Shown: positions 36,270-51,428 of the stretch, piece by piece
Layout: each line of letters begins with the position of its first letter
Numbering within the stretch: position 1 is the first letter of the stretch
NCBI RefSeq assembly: GCF_029227915.1
Contig: NC_079880.1
Coordinates: 30,065,501-30,129,500, forward strand
Direction: 5' to 3'
From: Hydractinia symbiolongicarpus
Taxonomy: Eukaryota; Cnidaria; Hydrozoa; Anthoathecata; Hydractiniidae
Length of the DNA: 64,000 bases
The notes under the pieces: model-generated
What the model was told of the DNA's origin: nothing
Database searches by the model: none
The model's input: the letters and a program-made list of their open reading frames with translations, nothing else
Translations under genes and position numbers: made by a program

Positions 36270-39200
36270 GACTAGACGGGCCGAGTCCGGGATTTACGGG
36301 AAGTCGCGGGTTTTCGTTTGCCGGCGATTCAACTTCTTTTATTCAGGGTCTCATCAAAAATGAAAACAAGTTTAAAGACTACAAGTCTCATGCGTTTTAG
36401 TGGTGAAAAAATATTTTAAAAAATCGTTCAGGAAATGAGTTTACTCCCTGGGTACTTTCTTTGTATACTTTAGACTATACGGGCCAACCCGGGATTTACG
36501 AGAAATCGCGGGTTTTCGTTTGCCGGCGATTAAACTTTTTTTATTCAGGGTCTCATCAAAAATTGAAACAAGTTTGAAGACTACAAGTCTCATGCGTTTT
36601 AGTGGTGAAAAAATAATTGAAAAAATCGTTCGGGAAATGAGTTTACTCCCTGGGTACTTTCTTTGTATACTTTAGACTATACGGGCCAACCAGGGATTTA
36701 CGGGAAATCGCGGGATTTCGTTTGCCGGCGATTAAACTTCTTTTATTGAGCGTCTCATCAAAAATGAAAACATTTTTGAAAACTACAAGTCTTATGCGTT
36801 TTAGTAGTGAAAAAATAATTTAAAAAATCGTTCTTGAAATGAGTTTACTCACAGGGTACTTTCTTTGTATACACTCGACTATACGGGCCAAGCCCGGGAT
36901 TTACGGGAAATCGCGGGTTTTCGTTTGCCGGCGATTAAACTTCTTTTATTCAGCGTCTCATCAAAAATGAAAACATTTTTGAAAACTACAAGTCTCATGC
37001 GTTTTAGTGGTGAAAAAATAATTTAAAAAATTGTTCCGGAAATGAGTTTACTCCCTGGGTACTTTCTTTGTATACTTTTGACTAGACGGGCCGAGTCCGG
37101 GATTTACGGGAAGTCGCGGGTTTTCGTTTGCCGGCGATTCAACTTCTTTTATTCAGCGTCTCATCAAAATTGAAAACATTTTTAAAAACTACAAGTCTCA
37201 TGGGCTTTAGTGATGAAAAAATAATTTAAAAAATCGTTCTGGAAATGAGTTTACTCACAGGGTACTTTCTTTGTATACATTCGACTATACGGGCCAAGCC
37301 CGGGATTTACGGGAAATCGCGGATTTTCGTTTGCCGGCGATTAAACCTCTTTCATTAAGCGTCTCATCAAAAATAAAAACATTTTTGAAAACTACAAGTC
37401 TCATGCGTTTTAGTGGTGAAAAAAAATTTAAAAAATCGTTCGGGAAATGAGTTTACTCCCTGGGTACTTTCTTTGTATACTTTTGACTATACGGGCCAAG
37501 CCGGGATTTACGGGAAATCGCGGGTTTTCGTTTGCCGGCGATTAAACTTCTTTTATTCAGCGTCTCATCAAAAATGAAAACAATTTTGAAAACTACAAGT
37601 CTTATGCGTTTTAGTGATGAAAAAATAATTTAAAAAATCGTTCTGGAAATGACTTTACTCACAAGGTACTTTCCTTGTATACATTCGACTATACGGGCCA
37701 AGCCCGGGATTTACGGGAAATCGCGGGTTTCCGTTTGCCGGCGATTAAACTTTTTTTATTCAGGGTCTCATCAAAAATGAAAACAAGTTTGAAGACTACA
37801 AGTCTCATGCGTTTTAGTGGTGAAAAAATAATTTAAAAAATCGTTCGGGAAATGAGTTTACTCCCTGGGTACTTTCTTTGTATACTTTAGACTATACTGG
37901 CCAACCCGGGATTTACGGGAAATCGCGGGATTTCGTTTGCCGGCGATTAAACTTCTTTTATTCAGCGTCTCATCAAAAATGAAAACATTTTTGAAAACTA
38001 CAAGTCTTATGCGTTTTAGTGGTGAAAAAATAATTTAAAAAATCGTTCTTGAAATGAGTTTACTCACAGGGTACTTTCTTTGTATACACTCGACTATACG
38101 GGCCAAGCCCGGGATTTACGGGAAATCGCGGGTTTTCGTTTGCCGGCGATTAAACCTCTTTCATTAAGCGTCTCATCAAAAATGAAAACATTTTTGAAAA
38201 CTACAAGTCTCATGCGTTTTAGGGGTGAAAAAAAAATATAAAAAATCGTTCGGGAAATGAGTTTACTCCCTTGGTACTTTCTTTGTATACTTTTGACTAT
38301 ACGGCCCGAGTCAGGGATTTACGGGAAGTCGCGGGTTTTCGTTTGCCGGCGATTAAACTTCTTTTATTCAGCGTCTCATCAAAAATGAAAACATTTTTAA
38401 AAACTACAAGTCTCATGGGCTTTAGTGGTGAAAAAATAATTTAAAAAATCGTTCGGGAAATGAGTTTACACCCTGGGTACTTTCTTTGTATACTTTTGAC
38501 TATACGGGTCGAGTCCGGGATTTACGGGAAATCGCAGGTTTTCGTTTGCCGGCGATTAAACTTCTTTTATTCAGCGTCTCATCAAAAATGAAAACATTTT
38601 TGAAAACTACAAGTCTTATGCGTTTTAGTGGTGAAAAAATAATTTAAAAAATCGTTCTTGAAATGAGTTTACTCACAGGGTACTTTCTTTGTATACACTC
38701 GACTATAGGGGCCAAGCCCGGGATTTACGGGAAATCGCCGGTTTTCGTTTGCCGGCGATTAAACCTCTTTCATTAAGCGTCTCATCAAAAATGAAAACAT
38801 TTTTGAAAACTACAAGTCTCATGCGTTTTAGGGGTGAAAAAAAAATTTAAAAAATCGTTCGGGAAATGAGTTTACTCCCTTGGTACTTTCTTTGTATACA
38901 TTCGCCTATACGGGCCAAGCCCGGGATTTACGGGAAATCGCGGGTTTTCGTTTGCCGGCGATTAAACTTCTTTTATTCAGGGTCTCATCAAAAATGAAAA
39001 CAAGTTTGAAGACTACAAGTCTCATGCGTTTTAGTGGTGAAAAAATAATTTAAAAAATCGTTCGGGAAATGAGTTTACTCCGTGGGTATTTTCTTTGTAT
39101 ACTTTAGACTATACGGGCCAACCCGGGATTTACGGGAATTCGCGGGCTTTCGTTTGCCGGCGAATAAACTTCTTTTATTCAGCGTCTCATCAAAAATGAA

Positions 39201-40604
39201 AACATTTCTGAAAACTACAAGTCTCATGCGTTTTAGTGATGAAAAAGTAATTTAAAAAATCGTTCTGGAAATGAGTTTACTCACAGGGTACTTTCTTTGT
39301 ATATATTCGACTATACGGGCCAAGCCCGGGATTTACGGGAAATCGCGGGTTTTCGTTTGCCGGCGATTAAACCACTTTCATTAGGCGTCTCATCACAAAT
39401 AAAAACATTTCTGAAAACTACAAGTCTCATGCGTTTTAGTGGTGAAAAAATAATTTAAAAAATCGTTCGGGAAATGAGTTTACTCCCTGGGTACTTTCTT
39501 TGTATACTTTTGACTATACGGCCCGAGTCAGGGATTTACGGGAAGTCGCGGGTTTTCGTTTGCCGGCGATTAAACTTCTTTTATTCAGCGTCTCATCAAA
39601 AATGAAAACATTTTTAAAAACTACAAGTCTCATGGGCTTTAGTGGTGAAAAAATAATTTAAAAAATCGTTCGGGAAATGAGTTTACACCCTGGGTACTTT
39701 CTTTGTATACTTTTGACTATACGGGTCGAGTCCGGGATTTACGGGAAATCGCAGGTTTTCGTTTGCCGGCGATTAAACTTCTTTTATTCAGCGTCTCATC
39801 AAAAATGAAAACATTTTTGAAAACTACAAGTCTTATGCGTTTTAGTGGTGAAAAAGTAATTTAAAAAATCGTTCTTGAAATGAGTTTACTCACAGGGTAC
39901 TTTCTTTGTATACACTCGACTATACGGGCCAAGCCCGGGATTTACGGGAAATCGCGGGTTTTCGTTTGCCGGCGATTAAACCTCTTTTATTCAGGTTCTC
40001 ATCAAAAATGAAAACAAGTTTGAAGACTACAAGTCTCATGCGTTTTAGTGGTGAAAAAATAATTTTAAAAATCGTTCGGGAAATGAGTTTACTCCCTGGT
40101 TTTTTTCTTTGTATACTTTAGACTATACGGGCCAACCTGGGATTTACGGGAAATCGCGGGCTTTCGTTTGCCGGCGATTAAACTTCTTTTATTCAGCGTC
40201 TCATCAAAAATGAAAACAATTTTGAAAACTACAAGTCTTATGCGTTTTAGTGATGAAAAAATAATTTAAAAAATCGTTCGGGAAATGAGTTTACTCACAG
40301 GGTACTTTCTTTGTATACATTCGACTATACGGGCCAAGCCCGGGATTTACGGGAAATCGCGGGTTTTCGTTTGCCGGCGATTAAACCTCTTTCATTAAGT
40401 GTGTCCTTAAAAATGAAAACGTTTTTGAAAACTACAAGTCTCATGCGTTTTAGTGGTGAAAAAATAATTTAAAAAATCGTTCGGGAAATGAGTTTACTCC
40501 CTGGGTATTTTCTTTGTATACTTTAGACTATACGGGCCAACCCGGGATTTACGGGAAATCGCGGGCTTTCGTTTGCCGGCGATTAAACTTCTTTTATTCA
40601 GCGT
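36270..40604 (-). repeat. Superrepeat copy A (matches 43.97-47.90 kb)
   Basis: 36,270-37,079 matches 43,972-44,781 at an offset of 7,702 bp. 37,443-40,604 matches 44,740-47,901 at an offset of 7,297 bp. The 405-bp difference equals two monomers present here and missing from copy B. Marker monomers are GACTAGACGGGCCGAG with GATTCAACTTC, CGACTATAGGGGCC (38,700) and ACGGCCCGAGTCAGGG (38,301). Copy A is more diverged from B than B is from C, for example TTCAGGTTCTC at about 39,992. Confidence 0.82.
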
Positions 40605-43600
40605 CTCATCAAAAATGAAAACAAGTTTGAAGACTACAAGTCTCATGCGTTTTAGTGGTGAAAAAATAATTTAAAAAATCGTTCGGGAAATGAGTTTACT
40701 CCCTGGGTATTTTCTTTGTATACACTCGACTATACGGGCCAAGCCCGGGATTTACGGGAAATTGCGGGTTTTCGTTTGCCGGCGATTAAACCTCTTTCAT
40801 TAAGTGTCTCCTTAAAAATGAAAACATTTTTGAAAACTACAAGTCTCATGCGTTTTAGTGGTGAAAAAAAAACATTAAAAAATCGTTCGGAAAAAGAGTT
40901 TACTCACAGGGTACTTTCTTTGTATACACTCGACTATACGGGCCAAGCCCGGGATTTACGGGAAATCGCGGGTTTTCGTTTGCCGGCGATTAAACCTCTT
41001 TTATTCAGGGTCTCATCAAAAATGAAAACAAGTTTGAAGACTACAAGTCTCATGCGTTTTAGTGGTGAAAAAATAATTTAAAAAATCGTTCGGGAAATGA
41101 GTTTACTCCCTGGGTATTTTCTTTGTATACTTTAGACTATACGGGCCAACCCGGGATTTACGGGAAATCACGGGCTTTCGTTTGCCGGCGATTAAACTTC
41201 TTTTATTCAGCGTCTCATCAAAAATGAAAACAATTTTGAAAACTACAAGTCTTATGCGTTTTAGTGATGAAAAAATAATTTAAAAAATCGTTCGGGAAAT
41301 GAGTTTACTCACAGGGTACTTTCTTTGTATACATTCGACTGTACGGGCCAAGCCCGGGATTTACGGGAAATCGCGGGTTTTCGTTTGCCGGCGATTAAAC
41401 CTCTTTCATTAAGTGTGTCCTTAAAAATGAAAACGTTTTTGAAAACTACAAGTCTCATGCGTTTTAGTGGTGAAAAAATAATTTAAAAAATCGTTCGGGA
41501 AATGAGTTTACTCCCTGGGTATTTTCTTTGTATACTTTAGACTAGACGGGCCGAGTCCGGGATTTACGGGAAGTCGCGGGTTTTCGTTTGCCGGCGATTC
41601 AACTTCTTTTATTCAGCGTCTCATCAAAAATTGAAACAAGTTTGAAGACTACAAGTCTCATGCGTTTTAGTGGTGAAAAAATATTTTAAAAAATCGTTCA
41701 GGAAATGAGTTTACTCCCTGGGTACTTTCTTTGTATACTTTAGACTATACGGGCCAACCCGGGATTTACGAGAAATCGCGGGATTTCGTTTGCCGGCGAT
41801 TAAACTTCTTTTATTGAGCGTCTCATCAAAAATGAAAACATTTTTGAAAACTACAAGTCTTATGCGTTTTAGTAGTGAAAAAATAATTTAAAAAATCGTT
41901 CTTGAAATGAGTTTACTCACAGGGTACTTTCTTTGTATACACTCGACTATACGGGCCAAGCCCGGGATTTACGGGAAATCGCGGGTTTTCGTTTGCCGGC
42001 GATTAAACTTCTTTTATTCAGCGTCTCATCAAAAATGAAAACATTTTTGAAAACTACAAGTCTCATGCGTTTTAGTGGTGAAAAAATAATTTAAAAAATT
42101 GTTCCGGAAATGAGTTTACTCCCTGGGTACTTTCTTTGTATACTTTTGACTAGACGGGCCGAGTCCGGGATTTACGGGAAGTCGCGGGTTTTCGTTTGCC
42201 GGCGATTCAACTTCTTTTATTCAGCGTCTCATCAAAATTGAAAACATTTTTAAAAACTACAAGTCTCATGGGCTTTAGTGATGAAAAAATAATTTAAAAA
42301 ATCGTTCTGGAAATGAGTTTACTCACAGGGTACTTTCTTTGTATACATTCGACTATACGGGCCAAGCCCGGGATTTACGGGAAATCGCGGGTTTTCGTTT
42401 GCCGGCGATTAAACCTCTTTCATTAAGCGTCTCATCAAAAATAAAAACATTTTTGAAAACTACAAGTCTCATGCGTTTTAGTGGTGAAAAAAAATTTAAA
42501 AAATCGTTCGGGAAATGAGTTTACTCCCTGGGTACTTTCTTTGTATACTTTTGACTATACGGGCCAAGCCGGGATTTACGGGAAATCGCGGGTTTTCGTT
42601 TGCCGGCGATTAAACTTCTTTTATTCAGCGTCTCATCAAAAATGAAAACAATTTTGAAAACTACAAGTCTTATGCGTTTTAGTGATGAAAAAATAATTTA
42701 AAAAATCGTTCTGGAAATGACTTTACTCACAAGGTACTTTCCTTGTATACATTCGACTATACGGGCCAAGCCCGGGATTTACGGGAAATCGCGGGTTTCT
42801 GTTTGCCGGCGATTAAACTTTTTTTATTCAGGGTCTCATCAAAAATGAAAACAAGTTTGAAGACTACAAGTCTCATGCGTTTTAGTGGTGAAAAAATAAT
42901 TTAAAAAATCGTTCGGGAAATGAGTTTACTCCCTGGGTATTTTCTTTGTATACTTTAGACTATACGGGCCAACCCGGGATTTACGGGAAATCGCGGGCTT
43001 TCGTTTGCCGGCGATTAAACTTCTTTTATTCAGCGTCTCATCAAAAATGAAAACAAGTTTGAAGACTACAAGTCTCATGCGTTTTAGTGGTGAAAAAATA
43101 ATTTAAAAAATCGTTCGGGAAATGAGTTTACTCCCTGGGTATTTTCTTTGTATACACTCGACTATACGGGCCAAGCCCGGGATTTACGGGAAATTGCGGG
43201 TTTTCGTTTGCCGGCGATTAAACCTCTTTCATTAAGTGTCTCCTTAAAAATGAAAACATTTTTGAAAACTACAAGTCTCATGCGTTTTAGTGGTGAAAAA
43301 AAAACATTAAAAAATCGTTCGGAAAAAGAGTTTACTCACAGGGTACTTTCTTTGTATACACTCGACTATACGGGCCAAGCCCGGGATTTACGGGAAATCG
43401 CGGGTTTTCGTTTGCCGGCGATTAAACCTCTTTTATTCAGGGTCTCATCAAAAATGAAAACAAGTTTGAAGACTACAAGTCTCATGCGTTTTAGTGGTGA
43501 AAAAATAATTTAAAAAATCGTTCGGGAAATGAGTTTACTCCCTGGGTATTTTCTTTGTATACTTTAGACTATACGGGCCAACCCGGGATTTACGGGAAAT

Positions 43601-43971
43601 CGCGGGCTTTCGTTTGCCGGCGATTAAACTTCTTTTATTCAGCGTCTCATCAAAAATGAAAACAATTTTGAAAACTACAAGTCTTATGCGTTTTAGTGAT
43701 GAAAAAATAATTTAAAAAATCGTTCGGGAAATGAGTTTACTCACAGGGTACTTTCTTTGTATACATTCCACTATACGGGCCAAGCCCGGGATTTACGGGA
43801 AATCGCGGGTTTTCGTTTGCCGGCGATTAAACCTCTTTCATTAAGTGTGTCCTTAAAAATGAAAACGTTTTTGAAAACTACAAGTCTCATGCGTTTTAGT
43901 GGTGAAAAAATAATTTAAAAAATCGTTCGGGAAATGAGTTTACTCCCTGGGTATTTTCTTTGTATACTTTA
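40605..43971 (-). repeat. Rearranged satellite between superrepeats A and B
   Basis: Composed of internal copies: about 40.6-41.55 kb recurs at about 43.0-43.98 kb (offset 2,432, 12 monomers), and about 41.77-42.93 kb matches about 36.70-37.87 kb (offset 5,068, 25 monomers). The monomer with GTGAAAAAAAAACATTAAAA and CGGAAAAAGAG marks the 2,432-bp repeat (40,861 and 43,293). Only satellite is present. Confidence 0.75.
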
Positions 43972-44739
43972 GACTAGACGGGCCGAGTCCGGGATTTACG
44001 GGAAGTCGCGGGTTTTCGTTTGCCGGCGATTCAACTTCTTTTATTCAGGGTCTCATCAAAAATGAAAACAAGTTTAAAGACTACAAGTCTCATGCGTTTT
44101 AGTGGTGAAAAAATATTTTAAAAAATCGTTCAGGAAATGAGTTTACTCCCTGGGTACTTTCTTTGTATACTTTAGACTATACGGGCCAACCCGGGATTTA
44201 CGAGAAATCGCGGGTTTTCGTTTGCCGGCGATTAAACTTTTTTTATTCAGGGTCTCATCAAAAATTGAAACAAGTTTGAAGACTACAAGTCTCATGCGTT
44301 TTAGTGGTGAAAAAATAATTGAAAAAATCGTTCGGGAAATGAGTTTACTCCCTGGGTACTTTCTTTGTATACTTTAGACTATACGGGCCAACCCGGGATT
44401 TACGGGAAATCGCGGGATTTCGTTTGCCGGCGATTAAACTTCTTTTATTGAGCGTCTCATCAAAAATGAAAACATTTTTGAAAACTACAAGTCTTATGCG
44501 TTTTAGTAGTGAAAAAATTATTTAAAAAATCGTTCTTGAAATGAGTTTACTCACAGGGTACTTTCTTTGTATACACTCGACTATACGGGCCAAGCCCGGG
44601 ATTTACGGGAAATCGCGGGTTTTCGTTTGCCGGCGATTAAACTTCTTTTATTCAGCGTCTCATCAAAAATGAAAACATTTTTGAAAACTACAAGTCTCAT
44701 GCGTTTTAGTGGTGAAAAAATAATTTAAAAAATTGTTCC

Positions 44740-47700
44740 GGAAATGAGTTTACTCCCTGGGTACTTTCTTTGTATACTTTTGACTATACGGGCCAAGCCG
44801 GGATTTACGGGAAATCGCGGGTTTTCGTTTGCCGGCGATTAAACTTCTTTTATTCAGCGTCTCATCAAAAATGAAAACAATTTTGAAAACTACAAGTCTT
44901 ATGCGTTTTAGTGATGAAAAAATAATTTAAAAAATCGTTCTGGAAATGACTTTACTCACAAGGTACTTTCCTTGTATACATTCGACTATACGGGCCAAGC
45001 CCGGGATTTACGGGAAATCGCGGGTTTCCGTTTGCCGGCGATTAAACTTTTTTTATTCAGGGTCTCATCAAAAATGAAAACAAGTTTGAAGACTACAAGT
45101 CTCATGCGTTTTAGTGGTGAAAAAATAATTTAAAAAATCGTTCGGGAAATGAGTTTACTCCCTGGGTACTTTCTTTGTATACTTTAGACTATACGGGCCA
45201 ACCCGGGATTTACGGGAAATCGCGGGATTTCGTTTGCCGGCGATTAAACTTCTTTTATTCAGCGTCTCATCAAAAATGAAAACATTTTTGAAAACTACAA
45301 GTCTTATGCGTTTTAGTGGTGAAAAAATAATTTAAAAAATCGTTCTTGAAATGAGTTTACTCACAGGGTACTTTCTTTGTATACACTCGACTATACGGGC
45401 CAAGCCCGGGATTTACGGGAAATCGCGGGTTTTCGTTTGCCGGCGATTAAACCTCTTTCATTAAGCGTCTCATCAAAAATGAAAACATTTTTGAAAACTA
45501 CAAGTCTCATGCGTTTTAGGGGTGAAAAAAAAATATAAAAAATCGTTCGGGAAATGAGTTTACTCCCTTGGTACTTTCTTTGTATACTTTTGACTATACG
45601 GCCCGAGTCAGGGATTTACGGGAAGTCGCGGGTTTTCGTTTGCCGGCGATTAAACTTCTTTTATTCAGCGTCTCATCAAAAATGAAAACATTTTTAAAAA
45701 CTACAAGTCTCATGGGCTTTAGTGGTGAAAAAATAATTTAAAAAATCGTTCGGGAAATGAGTTTACACCCTGGGTACTTTCTTTGTATACTTTTGACTAT
45801 ACGGGTCGAGTCCGGGATTTACGGGAAATCGCAGGTTTTCGTTTGCCGGCGATTAAACGTCTTTTATTCAGCGTCTCATCAAAAATGAAAACATTTTTGA
45901 AAACTACAAGTCTTATGCGTTTTAGTGGTGAAAAAATAATTTAAAAAATCGTTCTTGAAATGAGTTTACTCACAGGGTACTTTCTTTGTATACACTCGAC
46001 TATAGGGGCCAAGCCCGGGATTTACGGGAAATCGCCGGTTTTCGTTTGCCGGCGATTAAACCTCTTTCATTAAGCGTCTCATCAAAAATGAAAACATTTT
46101 TGAAAACTACAAGTCTCATGCGTTTTAGGGGTGAAAAAAAAATTTAAAAAATCGTTCGGGAAATGAGTTTACTCCCTTGGTACTTTCTTTGTATACATTC
46201 GCCTATACGGGCCAAGCCCGGGATTTACGGGAAATCGCGGGTTTTCGTTTGCCGGCGATTAAACTTCTTTTATTCAGGGTCTCATCAAAAATGAAAACAA
46301 GTTTGAAGACTACAAGTCTCATGCGTTTTAGTGGTGAAAAAATAATTTAAAAAATCGTTCGGGAAATGAGTTTACTCCCTGGGTATTTTCTTTGTATACT
46401 TTAGACTATACGGGCCAACCCGGGATTTACGGGAATTCGCGGGCTTTCGTTTGCCGGCGAATAAACTTCTTTTATTCAGCGTCTCATCAAAAATGAAAAC
46501 AATTTTGAAAACTACAAGTCTTATGCGTTTTAGTGATGAAAAAGTAATTTAAAAAATCGTTCTGGAAATGAGTTTACTCACAGGGTACTTTCTTTGTATA
46601 CATTCGACTATACGGGCCAAGCCCGGGATTTACGGGAAATCGCGGGTTTTCGTTTGCCGGCGATTAAACCACTTTCATTAGGCGTCTCATCACAAATAAA
46701 AACATTTCTGAAAACTACAAGTCTCATGCGTTTTAGTGGTGAAAAAATAATTTAAAAAATCGTTCGGGAAATGAGTTTACTCCCTGGGTACTTTCTTTGT
46801 ATACTTTTGACTATACGGCCCGAGTCAGGGATTTACGGGAAGTCGCGGGTTTTCGTTTGCCGGCGATTAAACTTCTTTTATTCAGCGTCTCATCAAAAAT
46901 GAAAACATTTTTAAAAACTACAAGTCTCATGGGCTTTAGTGGTGAAAAAATAATTTAAAAAATCGTTCGGGAAATGAGTTTACACCCTGGGTACTTTCTT
47001 TGTATACTTTTGACTATACGGGTCGAGTCCGGGATTTACGGGAAATCGCAGGTTTTCGTTTGCCGGCGATTAAACTTCTTTTATTCAGCGTCTCATCAAA
47101 AATGAAAACATTTTTGAAAACTACAAGTCTTATGCGTTTTAGTGGTGAAAAAGTAATTTAAAAAATCGTTCTTGAAATGAGTTTACTCACAGGGTACTTT
47201 CTTTGTATACACTCGACTATACGGGCCAAGCCCGGGATTTACGGGAAATCGCGGGTTTTCGTTTGCCGGCGATTAAACCTCTTTTATTCAGGGTCTCATC
47301 AAAAATGAAAACAAGTTTGAAGACTACAAGTCTCATGCGTTTTAGTGGTGAAAAAATAATTTAAAAAATCGTTCGGGAAATGAGTTTACTCCCTGGGTAT
47401 TTTCTTTGTATACTTTAGACTATACGGGCCAACCCGGGATTTACGGGAAATCGCGGGCTTTCGTTTGCCGGCGATTAAACTTCTTTTATTCAGCGTCTCA
47501 TCAAAAATGAAAACAATTTTGAAAACTACAAGTCTTATGCGTTTTAGTGATGAAAAAATAATTTAAAAAATCGTTCGGAAAATGAGTTTACTCACAGGGT
47601 ACTTTCTTTGTATACATTCGACTATACGGGCCAAGCCCGGGATTTACGGGAAATCGCGGGTTTTCGTTTGCCGGCGATTAAACCTCTTTCATTAAGTGTG

Positions 47701-50414
47701 TCCTTAAAAATGAAAACGTTTTTGAAAACTACAAGTCTCATGCGTTTTAGTGGTGAAAAAATAATTTAAAAAATCGTTCGGGAAATGAGTTTACTCCCTG
47801 GGTATTTTCTTTGTATACTTTAGACTATACGGGCCAACCCGGGATTTACGGGAAATCGCGGGCTTTCGTTTGCCGGCGATTAAACTTCTTTTATTCAGCG
47901 TCTCCTTAAAAATGAAAACATTTTTGAAAACTACAAGTCTCATGCGTTTTAGTGGTGAAAAAAAAACATTAAAAAATCGTTCGGAAAAAGAGTTTACTCA
48001 CAGGGTACTTTCTTTGTATACACTCGACTATACGGGCCAAGCCCGGGATTTACGGGAAATCGCGGGTTTTCGTTTGCCGGCGATTAAACCTCTTTTATTC
48101 AGGGTCTCATCAAAAATGAAAACAAGTTTGAAGACTACAAGTCTCATGCGTTTTAGTGGTGAAAAAAAAATTTAAAAAATCGTTCGGGAAATGAGTTTAC
48201 TCCCTGGGTATTTTCTTTGTATACTTTAGACTATACGGGCCAACCCGGGATTTACGGGAAATCGCGGGCTTTCGTTTGCCGGCGATTAAACTTCTTTTAT
48301 TCAGCGTCTCATCAAAAATGAAAACAATTTTGAAAATTACAAGTCTTATGCGTTTTAGTGATGAAAAAATAATTTAAAAAATCGTTCGGGAAATGAGTTT
48401 ACTCACAGGGTACTTTCTTTGTATACATTCGACTATACGGGCCAAGCCCGGGATTTACGGGAAATCGCGGATTTTCGTTTGCCGGCGATTAAACCTCTTT
48501 CATTAAGTGTGTCCTTAAAAATGAAAACGTTTTTGAAAACTACAAGTCTCATGCGTTTTAGTGGTGAAAAAATAATTTAAAAAATCGTTCGGGAAATGAG
48601 TTTACTCCCTGGGTATTTTCTTTGTATACTTTAGACTATACGGGCCAACCCGGGATTTACGGGAAATCGCGGGCTTTCGTTTGCCGGCGATTAAACTTCT
48701 TTTATTCAGCGTCTCATCAAAAATGAAAACAAGTTTGAAGACTACAAGTCTCATGCGTTTTAGTGGTGAAAAAATAATTTAAAAAATCGTTCGGGAAATG
48801 AGTTTACTCCCTGGGTATTTTCTTTGTATACACTCGACTATACGGGCCAAGCCCGGGATTTACGGGAAATCGCGGGTTTTCGTTTGCCGGCGATTAAACC
48901 TCTTTCATTAAGTGTCTCCTTAAAAATGAAAACATTTTTGAAAACTACAAGTCTCATGCGTTTTAGTGGTGAAAAAAAAACATTAAAAAAACGTTCGGAA
49001 AAAGAGTTTACCCACTGGGTACTTTCTTTGTATACTTTTGACAATACGGGCCGAGTCCGGGATTTACGAGAAATCGCGGGTTTTCGTTTGCCGGCGATTA
49101 AACCTCTTTCATTAAGCGTCTCATCAAAAATGAAAACATTTTTGAAAACTACAAGTCTCATGCGTTTTAGGGGTGAAAAAAAAATTTAAAAAATCGTTCG
49201 GGAAATGAGTTTACTCCCTTGGTACTTTCTTTGTATACATTCGCCTATACGGGCCAAGCCCGGGATTTACGGGAAATCGCGGGTTTTCGTTTGCCGGCGA
49301 TTAAACTTCTTTTATTCAGGGTCTCATCAAAAATGAAAACAAGTTTGAAGACTACAAGTCTCATGCGTTTTAGTGGTGAAAATGTAATTTAAAAAATCGT
49401 TCGGGAAATGAGTTTACTCCCTGGGTATTTTCTTTGTATACTTTAGACTATACGGGCCAACCCGGGATTTACGGGAAATCGCGGGCTTTCGTTTGCCGGC
49501 GATTAAACTTCTTTTATTCAGCGTCTCATCAAAAATGAAAACAATTTTGAAAACTACAAGTCTTATGCGTTTTAGTGATGAAAAAATAATTTAAAAAATC
49601 GTTCTGGAAATGAGTTTACTCACAGGGTACTTTCTTTGTATACATTCGACTATACGGGCCAAGCCCGGGATTTACGGGAAATCGCGGGTTTTCGTTTGCC
49701 GGCGATTAAACTTCTTTTATTCAGCGTCTCAACAAAAATGAAAACATTTTTGAAAACTACAAGTCTCATGCGTTTTAGTGGTGAAAAAATAACTTGAAAA
49801 GTCGTTCCGGAAATGAGTTTACTCCCTGGGTACTTTCTTTGTATACTTTTGACTAGACGGGCTGAGTCCGGGATTTACGGGAAGTCGCGGGTTTTCGTTT
49901 GCCGGCGATTCAACTTCTTTTATTCAGGGTCTCATCAAAAATGAAAACAAGTTTGAAGACTACAAGTCTCATGCGTTTTAGTGGTGAAAAAATAATTTAA
50001 AAAATCGTTCGGGAAATGAGTTTACTCCCTGGGTATTTTCTTTGTATACACTTGACTATACGGGCCAGGCCCGGGATTTACGGGAAATCGCGGGTTTTCG
50101 TTTGCCGGCGATTAAACCTCTTTCATTAAGTGTCTCCTTAAAAATGAAAACATTTTTGAAAACTACAAGTCTCATGCGTTTTAGTGGTGAAAAAATAATA
50201 CAAAAAATCGTTCGGGAAATGAGTTTACTCCCTGGGTACTTTCTTTGTATACTTTTGACTATACGGGCCAAGCCGGGATTTACGGGAAATGGCAGGATTT
50301 CGCTTGCCGGCGATTAAACTTCTTTTATTCAGTGTATCATCAAAAATGAAAACATTTTTGAAAACTACAAGTCTCATTGGTTTTAGTGGTGAAAAGATAA
50401 TTTAAAAAATCGTT
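44740..50414 (-). repeat. Superrepeat copy B (5,675 bp, offset 6,689)
   Basis: Matches 51,429-57,103 at a constant offset of 6,689 bp (33 monomers). Differences found are C/G at 45,035/51,724, T/C at 48,337/55,026 and T/C at 48,820/55,509. The left edge lies just after TTGTTCC at 44,739 and the right edge at C/T in 50,415/57,104. Identity is roughly 99.9%, far above that of neighbouring monomers. Confidence 0.92.
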
Positions 50415-51428
50415 CAGGAAATGAGTTTACTCCCTGGGTACTTTCTTTGTATACTTTAGACTATACGGGCCAACCCGGGATTTACGAGAAATCGCGGGTT
50501 TTCGTTTGCCGGCGATTAAACTTTTTTTATTCAGGGTCTCATCAAAAATTGAAACAAGTTTGAAGACTACAAGTCTCATGCGTTTTAGTGGTGAAAAAAT
50601 AATTGAAAAAATCGTTCGGGAAATGAGTTTACTCCCTGGGTACTTTCTTTGTATACTTTAGACTATACGGGCCAACCCGGGATTTACGGGAAATCGCGGG
50701 ATTTCGTTTGCCGGCGATTAAACTTCTTTTATTGAGCGTCTCATCAAAAATGAAAACATTTTTGAAAACTACAAGTCTTATGCGTTTTAGTAGTGAAAAA
50801 ATTATTTAAAAAATCGTTCTTGAAATGAGTTTACTCACAGGGTACTTTCTTTGTATACACTCGACTATACGGGCCAAGCCCGGGATTTACGGGAAATCGC
50901 GGGTTTTCGTTTGCCGGCGATTAAACTTCTTTTATTCAGCGTCTCATCAAAAATGAAAACATTTTTGAAAACTACAAGTCTCATGCGTTTTAGTGGTGAA
51001 AAAATAATTTAAAAAATTGTTCCGGAAATGAGTTTACTCCCTGGGTACTTTCTTTGTATACTTTTGACTAGACGGGCCGAGTCCGGGATTTACGGGAAGT
51101 CGCGGGTTTTCGTTTGCCGGCGATTCAACTTCTTTTATTCAGCGTCTCATCAAAATTGAAAACATTTTTAAAAACTACAAGTCTCATGGGCTTTAGTGAT
51201 GAAAAAATAATTTAAAAAATCGTTCTGGAAATGAGTTTACTCACAGGGTACTTTCTTTGTATACATTCGACTATACGGGCCAAGCCCGGGATTTACGGGA
51301 AATCGCGGGTTTTCGTTTGCCGGCGATTAAACCTCTTTCATTAAGCGTCTCATCAAAAATAAAAACATTTTTGAAAACTACAAGTCTCATGCGTTTTAGT
51401 GGTGAAAAAAAATTTAAAAAATCGTTCG
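50415..51428 (-). repeat. Linker between superrepeats B and C
   Basis: 50,415-51,071 matches 44,131-44,787 at an offset of 6,284 bp. From about 51,061 the sequence instead follows 42,143 onward (offset 8,918), with the GACTAGACGGGCCGAG and AAAATTGAAAAC monomers. It therefore restores the two monomers that copy B lacks. Confidence 0.75.
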